Below, piece by piece: positions 1-8,287 of a stretch of 64,000 bases of DNA. The stretch comes from Marinobacter xestospongiae. GTDB lineage: Bacteria > Pseudomonadota > Gammaproteobacteria > Pseudomonadales > Oleiphilaceae. The stretch lies in the NCBI RefSeq assembly GCF_023156385.1, contig NZ_JAKZAK010000006.1, forward strand, positions 62,001 through 126,000, written 5' to 3'. How positions within the stretch are numbered: position 1 is the first letter of the stretch; each line of letters begins with the position of its first letter. Under the pieces are notes generated by a model. It was given only the letters and a program-made list of their open reading frames with translations. It had not been told where the DNA came from and did not search any database. Position numbers and translations under genes: made by a program.

Positions 1-2
1 TC

Positions 3-263
3 TTTGTCGGTGATGCCACCATGGCTCCCTACGAAGTTTCCCACCCCGGAGGCTCTATCGAGCACTGGAATGAAGAGGCCGGTGCCACCTGGATGCAACG
101 GGTAACCGACCACTTCCGTAAAGTCGTGTGGCTGAATCCGTTGCCAGAGAGTTACTGGGGGCAGGGCGGCTCCCTGGGCATGACCCGCCAATTGGTGTCG
201 GATCACATGTACCCGCTGACGATCGACGGCCTTGAATCCGCCATGCGGCACCTCAGCAAGTAA
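3..263 (+). CDS. VWA-domain (CoxE-like) protein, C-terminal fragment
   Basis: The reading frame is open from the window edge to a TAA at 263, so this is the last 86 residues of a longer gene. The segment FVGDATMAPYE followed by HPGGSIEHWNEE and a conserved WLNPLPESYWG stretch matches what I know of the C-terminal half of bacterial VWA-domain proteins of the CoxE-like group. In those, the von Willebrand A fold holds a metal-binding MIDAS site and usually works with a MoxR-type AAA ATPase. The MIDAS residues and any partner gene lie outside the window. The internal ATG at 21 is probably not a real start. Family assignment is from memory of the motif and is moderately secure; the substrate is unknown. 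Confidence 0.7.
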   Translation, partial: FVGDATMAPYEVSHPGGSIEHWNEEAGATWMQRVTDHFRKVVWLNPLPESYWGQGGSLGMTRQLVSDHMYPLTIDGLESAMRHLSK

Positions 264-604
264 GCAGAATCCCCGGGAGAGGGGCGCCCAGGCAAAAAAA
301 AAGCCGATGCGGTTGAGGGCATCGGCAAAGCTCGGCATATCAAGCGGTCGGCGCCCTTGGGCGCTACCGCCACCCTGGCTGAAGCAATCGCGAGGCCATG
401 TCTTAATTTTTCAGTATTTTCAGTGGCCTGAAAATCTCCAGCTGATCCGGCTGGGTGTTTTCTCCCTCCAATCATCACCTCGCTGTAAAAATCCCCGACG
501 AACACCGGTTTTCCATTTGGTGACCTGGATACCGTTCTTGTCAGTTTCCCAGTGTTACTCTCCATATACCTTTTGTTACAGAGTACATGCGGAAGCAGGC
601 AGTT
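264..604. other. Gene-free stretch between the VWA gene and the envelope operon
   Basis: It holds the left-facing terminator (294-326), a GC-rich hairpin (345-369) and a small perfect hairpin (417-434, TTTTCAG/CTGAAAA). The plus-strand promoter of the following operon should lie here. TTGTCA at 538-543 is a fair -35 match, but no convincing -10 is spaced correctly behind it. I see no protein-coding gene. Confidence 0.5.
294..326 (-). terminator. Rho-independent terminator facing left, with no matching gene
   Basis: A perfect 8-bp stem (303-310 pairs with 319-326, 8-nt loop) has nine A residues on its left side, which is a U-run for minus-strand transcription. There is no U-run for the plus strand, so it does not terminate the VWA gene. 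A second stable hairpin (345-369, stems GCGCC/GGCGC and CGGT/ACCG) lies just upstream in the minus direction. No credible minus-strand protein gene precedes it, so it may end a small RNA. Confidence 0.6.
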
Positions 605-1138
605 ATGACGGCAACAGGTTTGTACGCGCCGGGCTGGCAGCGCCTTGCCCTGGCATCGGTGATGGTTGTCTCGGCATGGTCCGGGGCGGCATGCGCCGAA
701 GCACTGGATCAACGGATTGATCGGCTCAAGTCCGAGGTGTCACAACTGAGTGAATCCCTGTTCACTCTGGAGCAGCAAGTGCTGCATCCCGCTGATACCC
801 GGCTTTCTGTCTTTCTATCGCTGGATAATGTCGAGGCGCTGGAGCTTGACTCCATCGAACTCAGCATCGACGGCAAGCCAGCAGCATCCTATCTCTACAG
901 TGCCCGTGAACTGAGGTCCCTGCAGGCCGGCAGTCTGCAACAGCTGTATGTCGGCAACGTGGCATTAGGGCCCCATACCCTGTCGGTGACCTTGACCGGC
1001 CAGGGCGCCAACGACCGCTACCTGCGCCGGGAAACCGAATTGGATTTCCGTAAGCGAAGTGGCGAAGCGCACCTGGAACTGGTTATCGCCGCGGAGGCGC
1101 CGGACTTTGAACCGGAAGTCCTGCTCAATCACTGGTAG
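605..1138 (+). CDS. Exported coiled-coil/beta-domain protein, first gene of envelope-machine operon
   Basis: I do not recognise a named family. The product begins with a typical signal peptide (hydrophobic core LALASVMVVSAWSG, cleavage near AACA). A short coiled coil follows (about 35 residues, heptads around DQRIDRLKSEVSQLSESL). The rest is beta-rich, with a GPHTLSVTLTGQG stretch that looks Ig- or PEGA-like. It is probably periplasmic. The ATG at 605 is preferred because AGCAGG precedes it at good distance; an ATG at 587 has no ribosome site. It is followed 16 bp later by the TPR gene and is probably co-transcribed with the channel genes downstream. It has no helix-turn-helix, so a regulator label would be wrong. 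Confidence 0.75.
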   Translation: MTATGLYAPGWQRLALASVMVVSAWSGAACAEALDQRIDRLKSEVSQLSESLFTLEQQVLHPADTRLSVFLSLDNVEALELDSIELSIDGKPAASYLYSARELRSLQAGSLQQLYVGNVALGPHTLSVTLTGQGANDRYLRRETELDFRKRSGEAHLELVIAAEAPDFEPEVLLNHW

Positions 1139-1154
1139 TTGGCCTGGAGGTAGC

Positions 1155-2786
1155 GTGGTCAGGGTTGTCTGCTCAATCATTCTGATGCTGTCCGTGACGT
1201 TGGTGACCGCCGCACCGTCAACGGATGCTGAGCGCCGGCTGGCGCTGGCGCGATTCAGTGAAGCGGCCGGCGAACCATCGCAGGCCCTGGCCTGGCTGCA
1301 GGGGCTGGCGTCTCCGACCGCCAATCTGGTCCGAGCCAAGGCGCTGCTGGCCAGTGGCCGCCCAGAACACGCTCGCCAACTGCTGGAAGCGCTGACCCGG
1401 GGCGACCGCCACCGTGGCGAAGCCTGGCTATTGCTGGCACGAGAGCAACTGGCGGAGCAGGGTCGGGAGGCGGCCCGTCCGGCACTGCAGAACGCCGCCC
1501 GTCTCAGCCATGGAGCAACCAGGCAGGAAGCCCTGTACCACCTGGCTGACGACTATCTTCAGCTAGGGCAACTGGATCAGGCCGGGCGGGTTCTGGCCAG
1601 CATGGATGATGGCTACTGGGCAGCGATGGGCTATCACAACATCGCCACGGGCTACAGTGACGTTGACAGTACCTCGGCCAGATCCCTGGTGGCGATCCGG
1701 GTGGCGCTGGCGATGCTGGATGGTGATGGCAACCGGCGGCGAGCAGAGGCGCTGCGTGCCGAGCTTCTGCTTAAAGCCGGTTTTCTGGCCTACCAGAGCA
1801 ATGAGTTCCAGAAAGCCACCGGTTTTCTTGACGACGTCCCGCTGAACAGCTTCGCGACCCCTAGAGCCCTGTACCTTCACGGTTTGGCCACCTTCGCCCA
1901 ACGCCATTACCGTGGTGCGATGCAATCCTGGCACCGCGCCCGCAAGTTTCCGCTGGCCTTTTCCGGTTCGGTGGACGCCTGGCTGGGAATGGGGCGCAGC
2001 TATGATGAACTGGGCTACCTCGCCCAGGCCGGCGAAGCCTACCTGGCGGCCAACGCTGCCCTGGAAAGTGAGCAGGTGACCCTGTCCACGCTTGCCGACG
2101 AAGTCGACAACAAAGGCGCTTATCAGGCCATGGTACTGGCTGCCCGCAACAGCGATGTGGAGTGGTTCCTCGCCGACAGCCGTACACTGACACAGCCACG
2201 ACTGGCGTATCTGCTCCACCTGGCCAAACAACCGGATGCCCAGCAGGCGATCGCTCGGCTGGCGACCCTCGCGGATCTGGCACAGACGCTTCAACGTCAC
2301 GAGCACGACCTCGGACTGTTCATTGAGACCCTGGATGAGCGTCAGCGGACGTCCGTCTCAAACCCGACAGCCGAGCAGCTGGCCGCTCAGGCAACCAGGT
2401 TGGCCCGTGCTCTGGCGAACCTTCAGGGCGACGGGGAGCAAGCCAGCCGGACGGAGCTGGCGTCGATCACGGTCCAGCTGTCGGACATCCGGGATTCGCT
2501 GGATCGCTGGCAGGACCGAACCACGCTCGCGAGAACGCAGCAGTCCCGTCTTCGTGATCGGGCCCGGACATTGAAAACGACCATCCCCGGGCTCCTGACA
2601 GCCGTAACCGAGTTGCAGGAGGCGGCGGGACAGGAGCTTGACCGCATCGCTACCGACTTTATTGAAGGTGAACGCCGACGCATTCGTCTTGCACAGGATC
2701 GTGCTGAACAGCACATTGCCTACCTGTATGAGTATCTGGCGCTTAACACCCTCGAGCGGGATTTGCAGCGGGAGGTGGCGGAATGA
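1155..2786 (+). CDS. Periplasmic TPR and coiled-coil protein
   Basis: The 543-residue product has a signal peptide (VVCSIILMLSVTLVTA, cleavage before APS), helical TPR-like repeats over roughly residues 30-360 (for example QALAWLQGLAS and KATGFLDDVPLNS), and a long charged coiled coil in the last 180 residues, ending RDLQREVAE. The start is the GTG at 1155, behind GGAGG. The longer frame reaching back to 1059 overlaps the upstream gene and would bury the signal peptide. Its stop overlaps the next ATG (ATGA), so the two TPR proteins are translationally coupled. TPR proteins hold complexes together, and here the partners are likely the other envelope proteins of the operon. It may correspond to one of the TPR proteins of Myxococcus Glt-type machines, but I cannot prove one-to-one orthology. 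Confidence 0.75.
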   Translation: MVRVVCSIILMLSVTLVTAAPSTDAERRLALARFSEAAGEPSQALAWLQGLASPTANLVRAKALLASGRPEHARQLLEALTRGDRHRGEAWLLLAREQLAEQGREAARPALQNAARLSHGATRQEALYHLADDYLQLGQLDQAGRVLASMDDGYWAAMGYHNIATGYSDVDSTSARSLVAIRVALAMLDGDGNRRRAEALRAELLLKAGFLAYQSNEFQKATGFLDDVPLNSFATPRALYLHGLATFAQRHYRGAMQSWHRARKFPLAFSGSVDAWLGMGRSYDELGYLAQAGEAYLAANAALESEQVTLSTLADEVDNKGAYQAMVLAARNSDVEWFLADSRTLTQPRLAYLLHLAKQPDAQQAIARLATLADLAQTLQRHEHDLGLFIETLDERQRTSVSNPTAEQLAAQATRLARALANLQGDGEQASRTELASITVQLSDIRDSLDRWQDRTTLARTQQSRLRDRARTLKTTIPGLLTAVTELQEAAGQELDRIATDFIEGERRRIRLAQDRAEQHIAYLYEYLALNTLERDLQREVAE

Positions 2787-5569
2787 GATGGCCAGCGTCC
2801 AGGGCGCATCTGTTGCTCGGCTTGGTGCTGGCAACATCGACTCCGGTATGGGGGCAGGAGGCCTTCCAGGTAACCCTAGACCGTGATGGCGAGACCATTG
2901 GGGACATGCGGCCTGTGTTCCTGCAATTCGAGAGCAAGTCGCTTCCGGCCATCTCGCCCCGGGAAGTGGCCCGCCGCTACGTTCGCATGTTCGACCAGAC
3001 CTTTGATCCGACGTTGCGGATTGATGCCCTGAACCGTCTGGCCAGCCTTCAGGACCGGGCGGCCGGGGATCTGCAGATAGATGTTGAAACCGAGCTTCGC
3101 CTCTATCGTGAAGCCATCAGGGACTACGAGCAGCTCATTGCGACCGGTGAGTCCGATTACCCGCGGGACCAATTGCTGTACCAGCTTGCCAAGGCCCACG
3201 CCTTGGTTGGAGAAGGCGAACGCAGCATCGCCCAGTTGCAGCGTCTGGTCCGCGAACACCCGCGCTCGCCACTGATTCACGAAGCCCGTTTCCGTATTGC
3301 TGAACGGGCGTTTGCGCTGCAGGACTACGCTCAGGCCGAGGCCGGCTACCAGCAGGTCATCAAGGCCGACGACGCCACCGACAGTCTCAAGACCAAGACC
3401 TGGTACATGCTGGGCTGGAGCCAGTACAAACAGGAAGCGCTGGATCGGGCGGGAGACTCCTTCATCGCAGTGCTGGACCAGAAAGCCGCTGTTACCGACC
3501 GCTTCCGGGCTGTTCCCGACGGTGAGTTGGAAGTGGTCGACGATACCCTGCGCATTCTGGCGTTGATCAGTGCCCGGACTGGCGGAGCCAATGCCTTGGC
3601 GAGCCGTCTAGCGCGTGTCGGCGAGCGGGACTACGAATATCTGCTGTATGACCGGTTGGCTGACTACTACGCCAGTGAAGGTCGAGCCAGGGACAGCGTA
3701 GCGGCAGCGGAGCGCTTTATTCGCAATCAGCCAGCTCACGCCAGCGTGCCGGCCTTGCGCCAGCAGGTTATTGCCGTCTGGCAGCAGCAGGGGTTTGCCG
3801 ATCAGGCCCGTGATGCCAAGGCCGACTACATCGCGGCCTACCGCGATCAGGGCAGCTACGATCGGCTGCAGGAGAACGAGCAGGTACTGTGGCAGCGTTA
3901 TACCCGGGAACTGGCGGATTACCACTATCAGCGCGCCGGCACGGCGACTGCCACCGCCGAGGAATTTGCCCGTTCTGGCGATCTCTACAGCCTGTTGGCG
4001 CCACGTCTGACCGATAGCGGCGACGTTCAGCGCCTGGCCGGGGATGCCTGGCTGCAGGCCGGGGACTATCAACGGGCGCTGGATGAATACCGCAACGCCG
4101 GTTACAACGCACCGGGCTACAACGAGGCGGCCGATGCCGCCTGGGCGGCGGTGCGGCTTATGGCCGAGGGTCTGGACCGGAAGGTGGCGCTGGCCATCGA
4201 CCTGGATGGCTACGTTGCCGGCATCCAGCGCTTCCATCGTCGCTTTGCAATGGACCCCCGGGGATACCAGGCCTTTGTTGATGCTGCCAACCGCTTGCTG
4301 ACGGCGGAGCGCGACGCCGAGGCGTTGACCATGGCTGCCGAGGTCTCCGCTGATCCTGCCGCGAGCCCGGAGGATCGTTACGCCGCCTGGCTGGCCCAGG
4401 GCCGCGCCCAGCAGGGTTTGTCCCGGTTTGATGCGGCCGAGAGGTCCTGGCGTGAAGCGCTGGCCATGACGACCCAGGGCCTTCTGGCTGTTGTCGAAAG
4501 CGAGCGCCAGGCTCTGGTGGAGCAGCTTGCCACCAGTATCTACCGGCAGGCCGAGGTAGCGCTGGCTGCGGACCAGATCGATGTCGCTGTGGCCCATTTC
4601 CAGCGCATCGACAGTGTCGCTCCCTCCAGTGAGCTGGCGATCCGGGGTCGGTTTGACGCGGCCAACACCCTGTTGAGCAGTGAACGCTGGCAGGCCGCCA
4701 TCAACGAACTGGTGCGGTTCCGGGGCGATTTCCCCGACCACACGCTTGCAGCCCAGATCCACGACAAACTGGTGTATGCCTACCATGCATCCGGCCAACC
4801 CATTCGCGCTGCGGATGAACTGATGGCCGGAGCCTCGCAGAACAAGGTGTCCTGGGAAAAACAGCTGCGGGCGGCGGAGTTCTACCACCAGGGAGGCGCT
4901 GATGGCGATCGCAATCGCATCTATCAGGCTTACCTGGCGACAGCGGCCCCGGCGGGAGATGAGCAGGAACACCTGTTGCAGCAGCGGATGCGGCAGCGGC
5001 TGATCACCTCTGGCGCTGCCGGAGATGCGCTGCGGCAGACTCTGGTCGCCCGCGAGCTGGAGAGTGACTGGCACTCGGAAGCCTCGCTGGCGGCCGCCGC
5101 CGAGGCGGCGCTGGTGCTGGGGCGTGCCGCCGGCGAGAGCTTTGCGGACATTGCGCTGGTTCATCCATTGCCCCAGTCCCTGGCCCGTAAACGTCAGGCG
5201 CTGGACCGTGCGCTGGAGCGCTACCAGCAAGCGGTCCGGTTTGGCACCGACGCCGCTGGCTCGGAAGCTCTGTATCGCCAGGCTGAGTTGTACCGGAAGC
5301 TGGCGGCAGACCTGATGGCTTCCAGCCGGCCAGACGGTCTTAATGAGCTGGAGTCGATGCAGTATGACCTGTTGCTGGAAGAACAGGCCTACCCGTTTGA
5401 AGAGAAGGCCCTGGCGCTTCACGCCCGCAATCACCAGCGGCTGTCTGAAGGTTACTTCGACGAATGGGTGGCACAGAGCCTGGATGTCCTGTCCCAGTTG
5501 CATCCGGGGAGATACCAGCGGGATTCCCGCTGGATGGCCTGGACAAACGAGGAGGGTGGAGATGCCTAG
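2783..5569 (+). CDS. Large periplasmic TPR protein
   Basis: This is a 928-residue exported protein with a signal peptide (LLLGLVLATSTPVWG, cleavage before QEAF). Tandem TPR units cover nearly all of the mature chain, for example LLYQLAKAHALVGEGERSI, then FRIAERAFALQDYAQAEAGY and later DAWLQAGDYQRALDEYR. The pattern of paired helices with small residues at the turns is clear over residues 100-800. No catalytic motif is visible, so it is a scaffold. The ATG overlaps the upstream stop, with GGAGG at 2771-2775. Similar large TPR proteins accompany TolQ/TolR-type motors in Agl/Glt-like clusters. The gene's antisense strand is open for hundreds of codons, which is a base-composition effect. Confidence 0.8.
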   Translation: MRWPASRAHLLLGLVLATSTPVWGQEAFQVTLDRDGETIGDMRPVFLQFESKSLPAISPREVARRYVRMFDQTFDPTLRIDALNRLASLQDRAAGDLQIDVETELRLYREAIRDYEQLIATGESDYPRDQLLYQLAKAHALVGEGERSIAQLQRLVREHPRSPLIHEARFRIAERAFALQDYAQAEAGYQQVIKADDATDSLKTKTWYMLGWSQYKQEALDRAGDSFIAVLDQKAAVTDRFRAVPDGELEVVDDTLRILALISARTGGANALASRLARVGERDYEYLLYDRLADYYASEGRARDSVAAAERFIRNQPAHASVPALRQQVIAVWQQQGFADQARDAKADYIAAYRDQGSYDRLQENEQVLWQRYTRELADYHYQRAGTATATAEEFARSGDLYSLLAPRLTDSGDVQRLAGDAWLQAGDYQRALDEYRNAGYNAPGYNEAADAAWAAVRLMAEGLDRKVALAIDLDGYVAGIQRFHRRFAMDPRGYQAFVDAANRLLTAERDAEALTMAAEVSADPAASPEDRYAAWLAQGRAQQGLSRFDAAERSWREALAMTTQGLLAVVESERQALVEQLATSIYRQAEVALAADQIDVAVAHFQRIDSVAPSSELAIRGRFDAANTLLSSERWQAAINELVRFRGDFPDHTLAAQIHDKLVYAYHASGQPIRAADELMAGASQNKVSWEKQLRAAEFYHQGGADGDRNRIYQAYLATAAPAGDEQEHLLQQRMRQRLITSGAAGDALRQTLVARELESDWHSEASLAAAAEAALVLGRAAGESFADIALVHPLPQSLARKRQALDRALERYQQAVRFGTDAAGSEALYRQAELYRKLAADLMASSRPDGLNELESMQYDLLLEEQAYPFEEKALALHARNHQRLSEGYFDEWVAQSLDVLSQLHPGRYQRDSRWMAWTNEEGGDA

Positions 5570-6212
5570 CGCACAGCTGTCACTGGTGTTGAGTGTGCTG
5601 ATTGCCCTGGCGGGCTGCGCCGGTAACCCGATGTCTGGCGACGACGGGGGACGTCCGGAGGGAGCCGGGCAGGCGGCAAACACCGCTCGGCAGTCGCCGG
5701 TGTCCACCAGGGCGATACCTCCGGAGCCGGAACTGACCGAAGTCCAGCAACAGCTGGTCGAACGTGCCCGAATGGCGGCCGCAAGTCAGGCGTGGGATGA
5801 CGCCGCCCAGGCACTAGAGCAGCTGTTGCAGCAGCGGGATGACCTCCCGCGATTGACCGCGCGCCTGGCCTGGGTGCGTCAACAGCAGGGGCGCACGGGG
5901 GAGGCAACGGTGCTCTACCACAACGCCGTCGCTGCCAATCCGGCGGATGCTCTGAGTATCAACAACCTTGCCCTGCTGTTGCGGGAGGCCGGGGACTTCC
6001 GCCAGGCCAGTCAGGTCCTGGAACAGGGGCTGGCCTATTCCCCCCGGGTGCCGGAGCTGCATTTCAACCTGGCGGTGCTGAGTGAGTTGTATCTGCTGGA
6101 CCTGCCGCGGGCGCTCGACCATTACCGCCAATACCAGGCCCTGCTGCCAACGCCGGAAAAACGGGTTGAAGGCTGGATTGCAGACATCGAACGCCGGGTG
6201 GACGAATCATGA
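5562..6212 (+). CDS. TPR lipoprotein
   Basis: The start is the ATG at 5562, preceded by GGAGGGTGGAG and overlapping the upstream gene by 8 bp. The N-terminus (SLVLSVLIALAGC) is a lipoprotein signal with a lipobox LAGC, so the mature protein is anchored by an acylated cysteine. The next residues (after AGN) do not include the Asp at +2 that would favour inner-membrane retention, so outer-membrane placement is likely. After a low-complexity linker there are three to four TPRs (QAWDDAAQALEQLL, then GRTGEATVLYHNAVAANP, then GDFRQASQVLEQGLAYSP). Length is 216 residues. It probably tethers the two large TPR proteins or the TonB-like protein to the outer membrane. Confidence 0.8.
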   Translation: MPSAQLSLVLSVLIALAGCAGNPMSGDDGGRPEGAGQAANTARQSPVSTRAIPPEPELTEVQQQLVERARMAAASQAWDDAAQALEQLLQQRDDLPRLTARLAWVRQQQGRTGEATVLYHNAVAANPADALSINNLALLLREAGDFRQASQVLEQGLAYSPRVPELHFNLAVLSELYLLDLPRALDHYRQYQALLPTPEKRVEGWIADIERRVDES

Positions 6213-6574
6213 TCGGCCATGACCAACCTGTACAGATCAGCTGCCGAATGCCGCTGATGGCTGTTGCTTTGATGACCATTGGCCTGATGGCGACCACATT
6301 GCCGGCGCTGGCCGAGGAGACGGTTACTGACACGATATCCAGGACCCAAGGCCTGGGGGTGGAAGGACAGGCCTCATTCAACAAGGACGATGATCCGCGA
6401 GTGCTGTACATACTGCCCTGGCGATCACCGAGCATACCCCGGCGACCGAGAGCGGCGCTGCCGGCGGCCGGGGATGGTTTTATGAGTCCGCTGGAGCCGC
6501 TGACGTTTGAGCGTCACCGGCAGTTCCGGCAGACATTGAATCCCGATCTGGATTCGGTGCACAACCAACAATAA
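6209..6574 (+). CDS. Small exported protein of unknown function in envelope operon
   Basis: I do not recognise it. The 121-residue product has a hydrophobic leader (MPLMAVALMTIGLMATTLPALA, trimmed here to its core) with a probable cleavage site after ALA. The mature part is short, basic and proline-rich, with a central DPRVLYILPWR stretch that reads like a conserved core. The start codon overlaps the lipoprotein's stop (ATGA) and the channel gene begins 19 bp after its own stop, so it is embedded in the operon. It has no enzyme motif and no further membrane segment. It could be a small subunit or chaperone of the motor complex. Confidence 0.65.
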   Translation: MIGHDQPVQISCRMPLMAVALMTIGLMATTLPALAEETVTDTISRTQGLGVEGQASFNKDDDPRVLYILPWRSPSIPRRPRAALPAAGDGFMSPLEPLTFERHRQFRQTLNPDLDSVHNQQ

Positions 6575-6592
6575 TCACAGTGGAGTATGACG

Positions 6593-7240
6593 ATGCTGGA
6601 AACAGTGGTGCGGTTCTTTCAGGACGGTGGTCCCTTCATGTACCCGATTGCTGCGGTGCTGGTGATTGGTCTGGCCATAGCGCTGGAGCGTTTCCTGTTC
6701 CTGGGCAGTGTGCGTCGGCGCAATCGCCGCATTTTTGAGAAAGGCCTGCTGCCGCTCCTGCACAAGCGCGATTATCGCCGGGCCATGAAGGCGGCCAGCA
6801 ATTCCAGCAGTGACATCGCGGCCATCATTGGCGCCGGGGTTGGTCGGCTGCTGAACAACCAGCGTCGGGAGGACATTGAGTACGCCATGGAAGAGGGGCT
6901 GATGGAGGTACTGCCGAGACTGGAAAAACGCACCCAGTACCTCGCCACACTGGCCAATGTGGCTACGCTGCTGGGCCTGCTGGGTACCATCATCGGGCTG
7001 ATTGCTGCCTTCACGGCGGTCGCCAATGCGGACCCCTCGCAGAAAGCCACGTTGTTGTCCGAAAGTATCTCCGTGGCAATGAACACAACGGCCTTTGGCC
7101 TGATGTCAGCGATTCCGCTGCTGATGTTCCACGCCCTGCTGCAGACCCGGACCAATGAGATTGTCGACAGTTTCGAGATGGCCGGAGTCAAGCTGCTGAA
7201 CATCATTTCCGACCAGGCGGCCGAGCCGGCTGCAGCCTGA
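6593..7240 (+). CDS. MotA/TolQ/ExbB-family proton-channel protein
   Basis: This is the channel subunit of an inner-membrane stator that uses proton flow to drive a periplasmic partner. The 215-residue chain has three membrane segments: about residues 14-34 (FMYPIAAVLVIGLAIAL), 112-135 (VATLLGLLGTIIGLIAAF) and 158-180 (TTAFGLMSAIPLLMF). It also carries the signature GLLGTIIGLI and the polar Thr pair in AMNTTAFG that lines the channel in TolQ and ExbB. The cytoplasmic loop between segments 1 and 2 has the expected size. The ATG at 6593 is preferred over 6587 because GGAG at 6582-6585 lies 7 bases before it. Two ExbD-type genes follow at once. Confidence 0.9.
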   Translation: MLETVVRFFQDGGPFMYPIAAVLVIGLAIALERFLFLGSVRRRNRRIFEKGLLPLLHKRDYRRAMKAASNSSSDIAAIIGAGVGRLLNNQRREDIEYAMEEGLMEVLPRLEKRTQYLATLANVATLLGLLGTIIGLIAAFTAVANADPSQKATLLSESISVAMNTTAFGLMSAIPLLMFHALLQTRTNEIVDSFEMAGVKLLNIISDQAAEPAAA

Positions 7241-7253
7241 TCAGGAGAGCGGC

Positions 7254-7775
7254 ATGAGACGCAGACATCGCCGGATGAATACCACGCCGGAACTGGACAT
7301 TACCGCCTTCATGAACCTGATGATTGTGCTGGTGCCGGTGCTGTTGCTGGGCATGGTGTTCAGTCAGCTGCACATGATCGAATTGAACTTTCCGGGCATG
7401 GCCCCCGGTGAGGCTCCGGAGGCGGAGGAATTGCAGCTGGTGGTGACCGTCACCGACCGTGGCTTGCTGGTGGCGGACAGCGAGCGAGGCAACCTCGGCC
7501 AGCTGCCGTTGGTGGAGGGCGCGCAGGACTTTGACGGGCTACGTGAGCTGCTGATCCGAATCAAGCAGCGGCTTCCAGAAAAAACCGACATTATCCTTGA
7601 GGTCGGTGAAAGCGTTGATTATCAGACCCTGGTAACGGCGCTGGATACCGTGCGCTCCTACGAGGCCGTAGTGGCTGCCAGCGTGGTGAAAGCGGAGCTG
7701 TTCCCGGATGTGTCCCTGGCCAGCCCGGTGCCCGGTACCGCGATCAGTCCGATCGCGACGGGAGGGGCGACATGA
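7254..7775 (+). CDS. TolR/ExbD-like protein with Asn in place of the proton-carrying Asp
   Basis: It has the ExbD/TolR layout: a short basic cytoplasmic tail, one membrane helix (about residues 18-36), then a periplasmic domain of about 130 residues. In ExbD and TolR the helix begins with a motif of the form PFIDVMLVL, whose Asp carries protons. The aligned stretch here is AFMNLMIVL, with Asn21 at that place; an Asp at 15 lies outside the helix. The neighbouring paralogue keeps its Asp. This copy is therefore probably a non-conducting partner in a mixed dimer. An AGGAG site precedes the ATG, and its stop overlaps the next start (ATGA). Confidence 0.88.
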   Translation: MRRRHRRMNTTPELDITAFMNLMIVLVPVLLLGMVFSQLHMIELNFPGMAPGEAPEAEELQLVVTVTDRGLLVADSERGNLGQLPLVEGAQDFDGLRELLIRIKQRLPEKTDIILEVGESVDYQTLVTALDTVRSYEAVVAASVVKAELFPDVSLASPVPGTAISPIATGGAT

Positions 7776-8287
7776 AGCGTTCGAGTCGCGCCCTGCGGCG
7801 CCAGCGCCACTACGGTCGCATGCATCGCGCCGGTGGTCTCAACCTGGTTTCTCTGATGGATATCTTCACCATCCTGGTGTTCTTCCTGATGGTGAATTCC
7901 TCGGACGTCAAGGTGCTCAAAACCAACACCGACCTGCCGCTGCCGGCATCCAGTGCCGATCAGCTGGCGGCTGAGAGCCTGACGGTTGAGGTCAAGGGCA
8001 GGGCTATTCTTATCGATGGCCGTCAGGTCGCTGCCCTCGAGGTAACGGAGGGTGAGGGGCCCGATGGCGGAGTGGCTCCGGAGGGGCTGGATGCGCTGGC
8101 GGCAGCCCTGGCCAGCCGCCGCGAACAGCAGGGTGAGATTCCGGACGCGGGCCTGCCGGTGACGGTATTGGCGGGCAAGGACACCGAGTACAAACTGCTG
8201 CGACAGGTGCTCCAGACCTGTGTTGATGAGCAGTTCCGTCAGGTGCGACTGGCGGTAAAACCGCTGGAGGTGGCCGCCCATGGCTAG
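7772..8287 (+). CDS. TolR/ExbD-like protein with canonical Asp
   Basis: This is the second ExbD/TolR-family protein of the operon, 171 residues. A basic N-terminus (RRQRHYGRMHRAGG) precedes one membrane helix (LNLVSLMDIFTILVFFLMV, about residues 23-41). Asp30 sits at the position of the essential proton-carrying Asp of ExbD and TolR. The periplasmic part includes an ILIDGRQV strand typical of the family. The gene overlaps its ExbD-like neighbour by 4 bp and the TonB-like gene by 8 bp, so stoichiometric expression is likely. With the Asn-bearing paralogue it may form a heterodimer inside the channel ring. Confidence 0.9.
   Translation: MKRSSRALRRQRHYGRMHRAGGLNLVSLMDIFTILVFFLMVNSSDVKVLKTNTDLPLPASSADQLAAESLTVEVKGRAILIDGRQVAALEVTEGEGPDGGVAPEGLDALAAALASRREQQGEIPDAGLPVTVLAGKDTEYKLLRQVLQTCVDEQFRQVRLAVKPLEVAAHG

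Noticed and set aside
203-712. Minus-strand frame of 169 codons over the first intergenic region
   Set aside because: It overlaps the start of the exported-protein gene and the terminator, has no recognisable motif and no ribosome site. It would run straight through the left-facing terminator.
605-1138. Idea that this gene encodes an AraC-type regulator, as some related entries may be labelled
   Set aside because: It has a signal peptide and a coiled coil and no helix-turn-helix.
3608-5707. Minus-strand frame of 699 codons opposite the large TPR gene
   Set aside because: The plus-strand TPR repeats, signal peptide and overlaps are convincing. Long antisense frames are normal in GC-rich genes.
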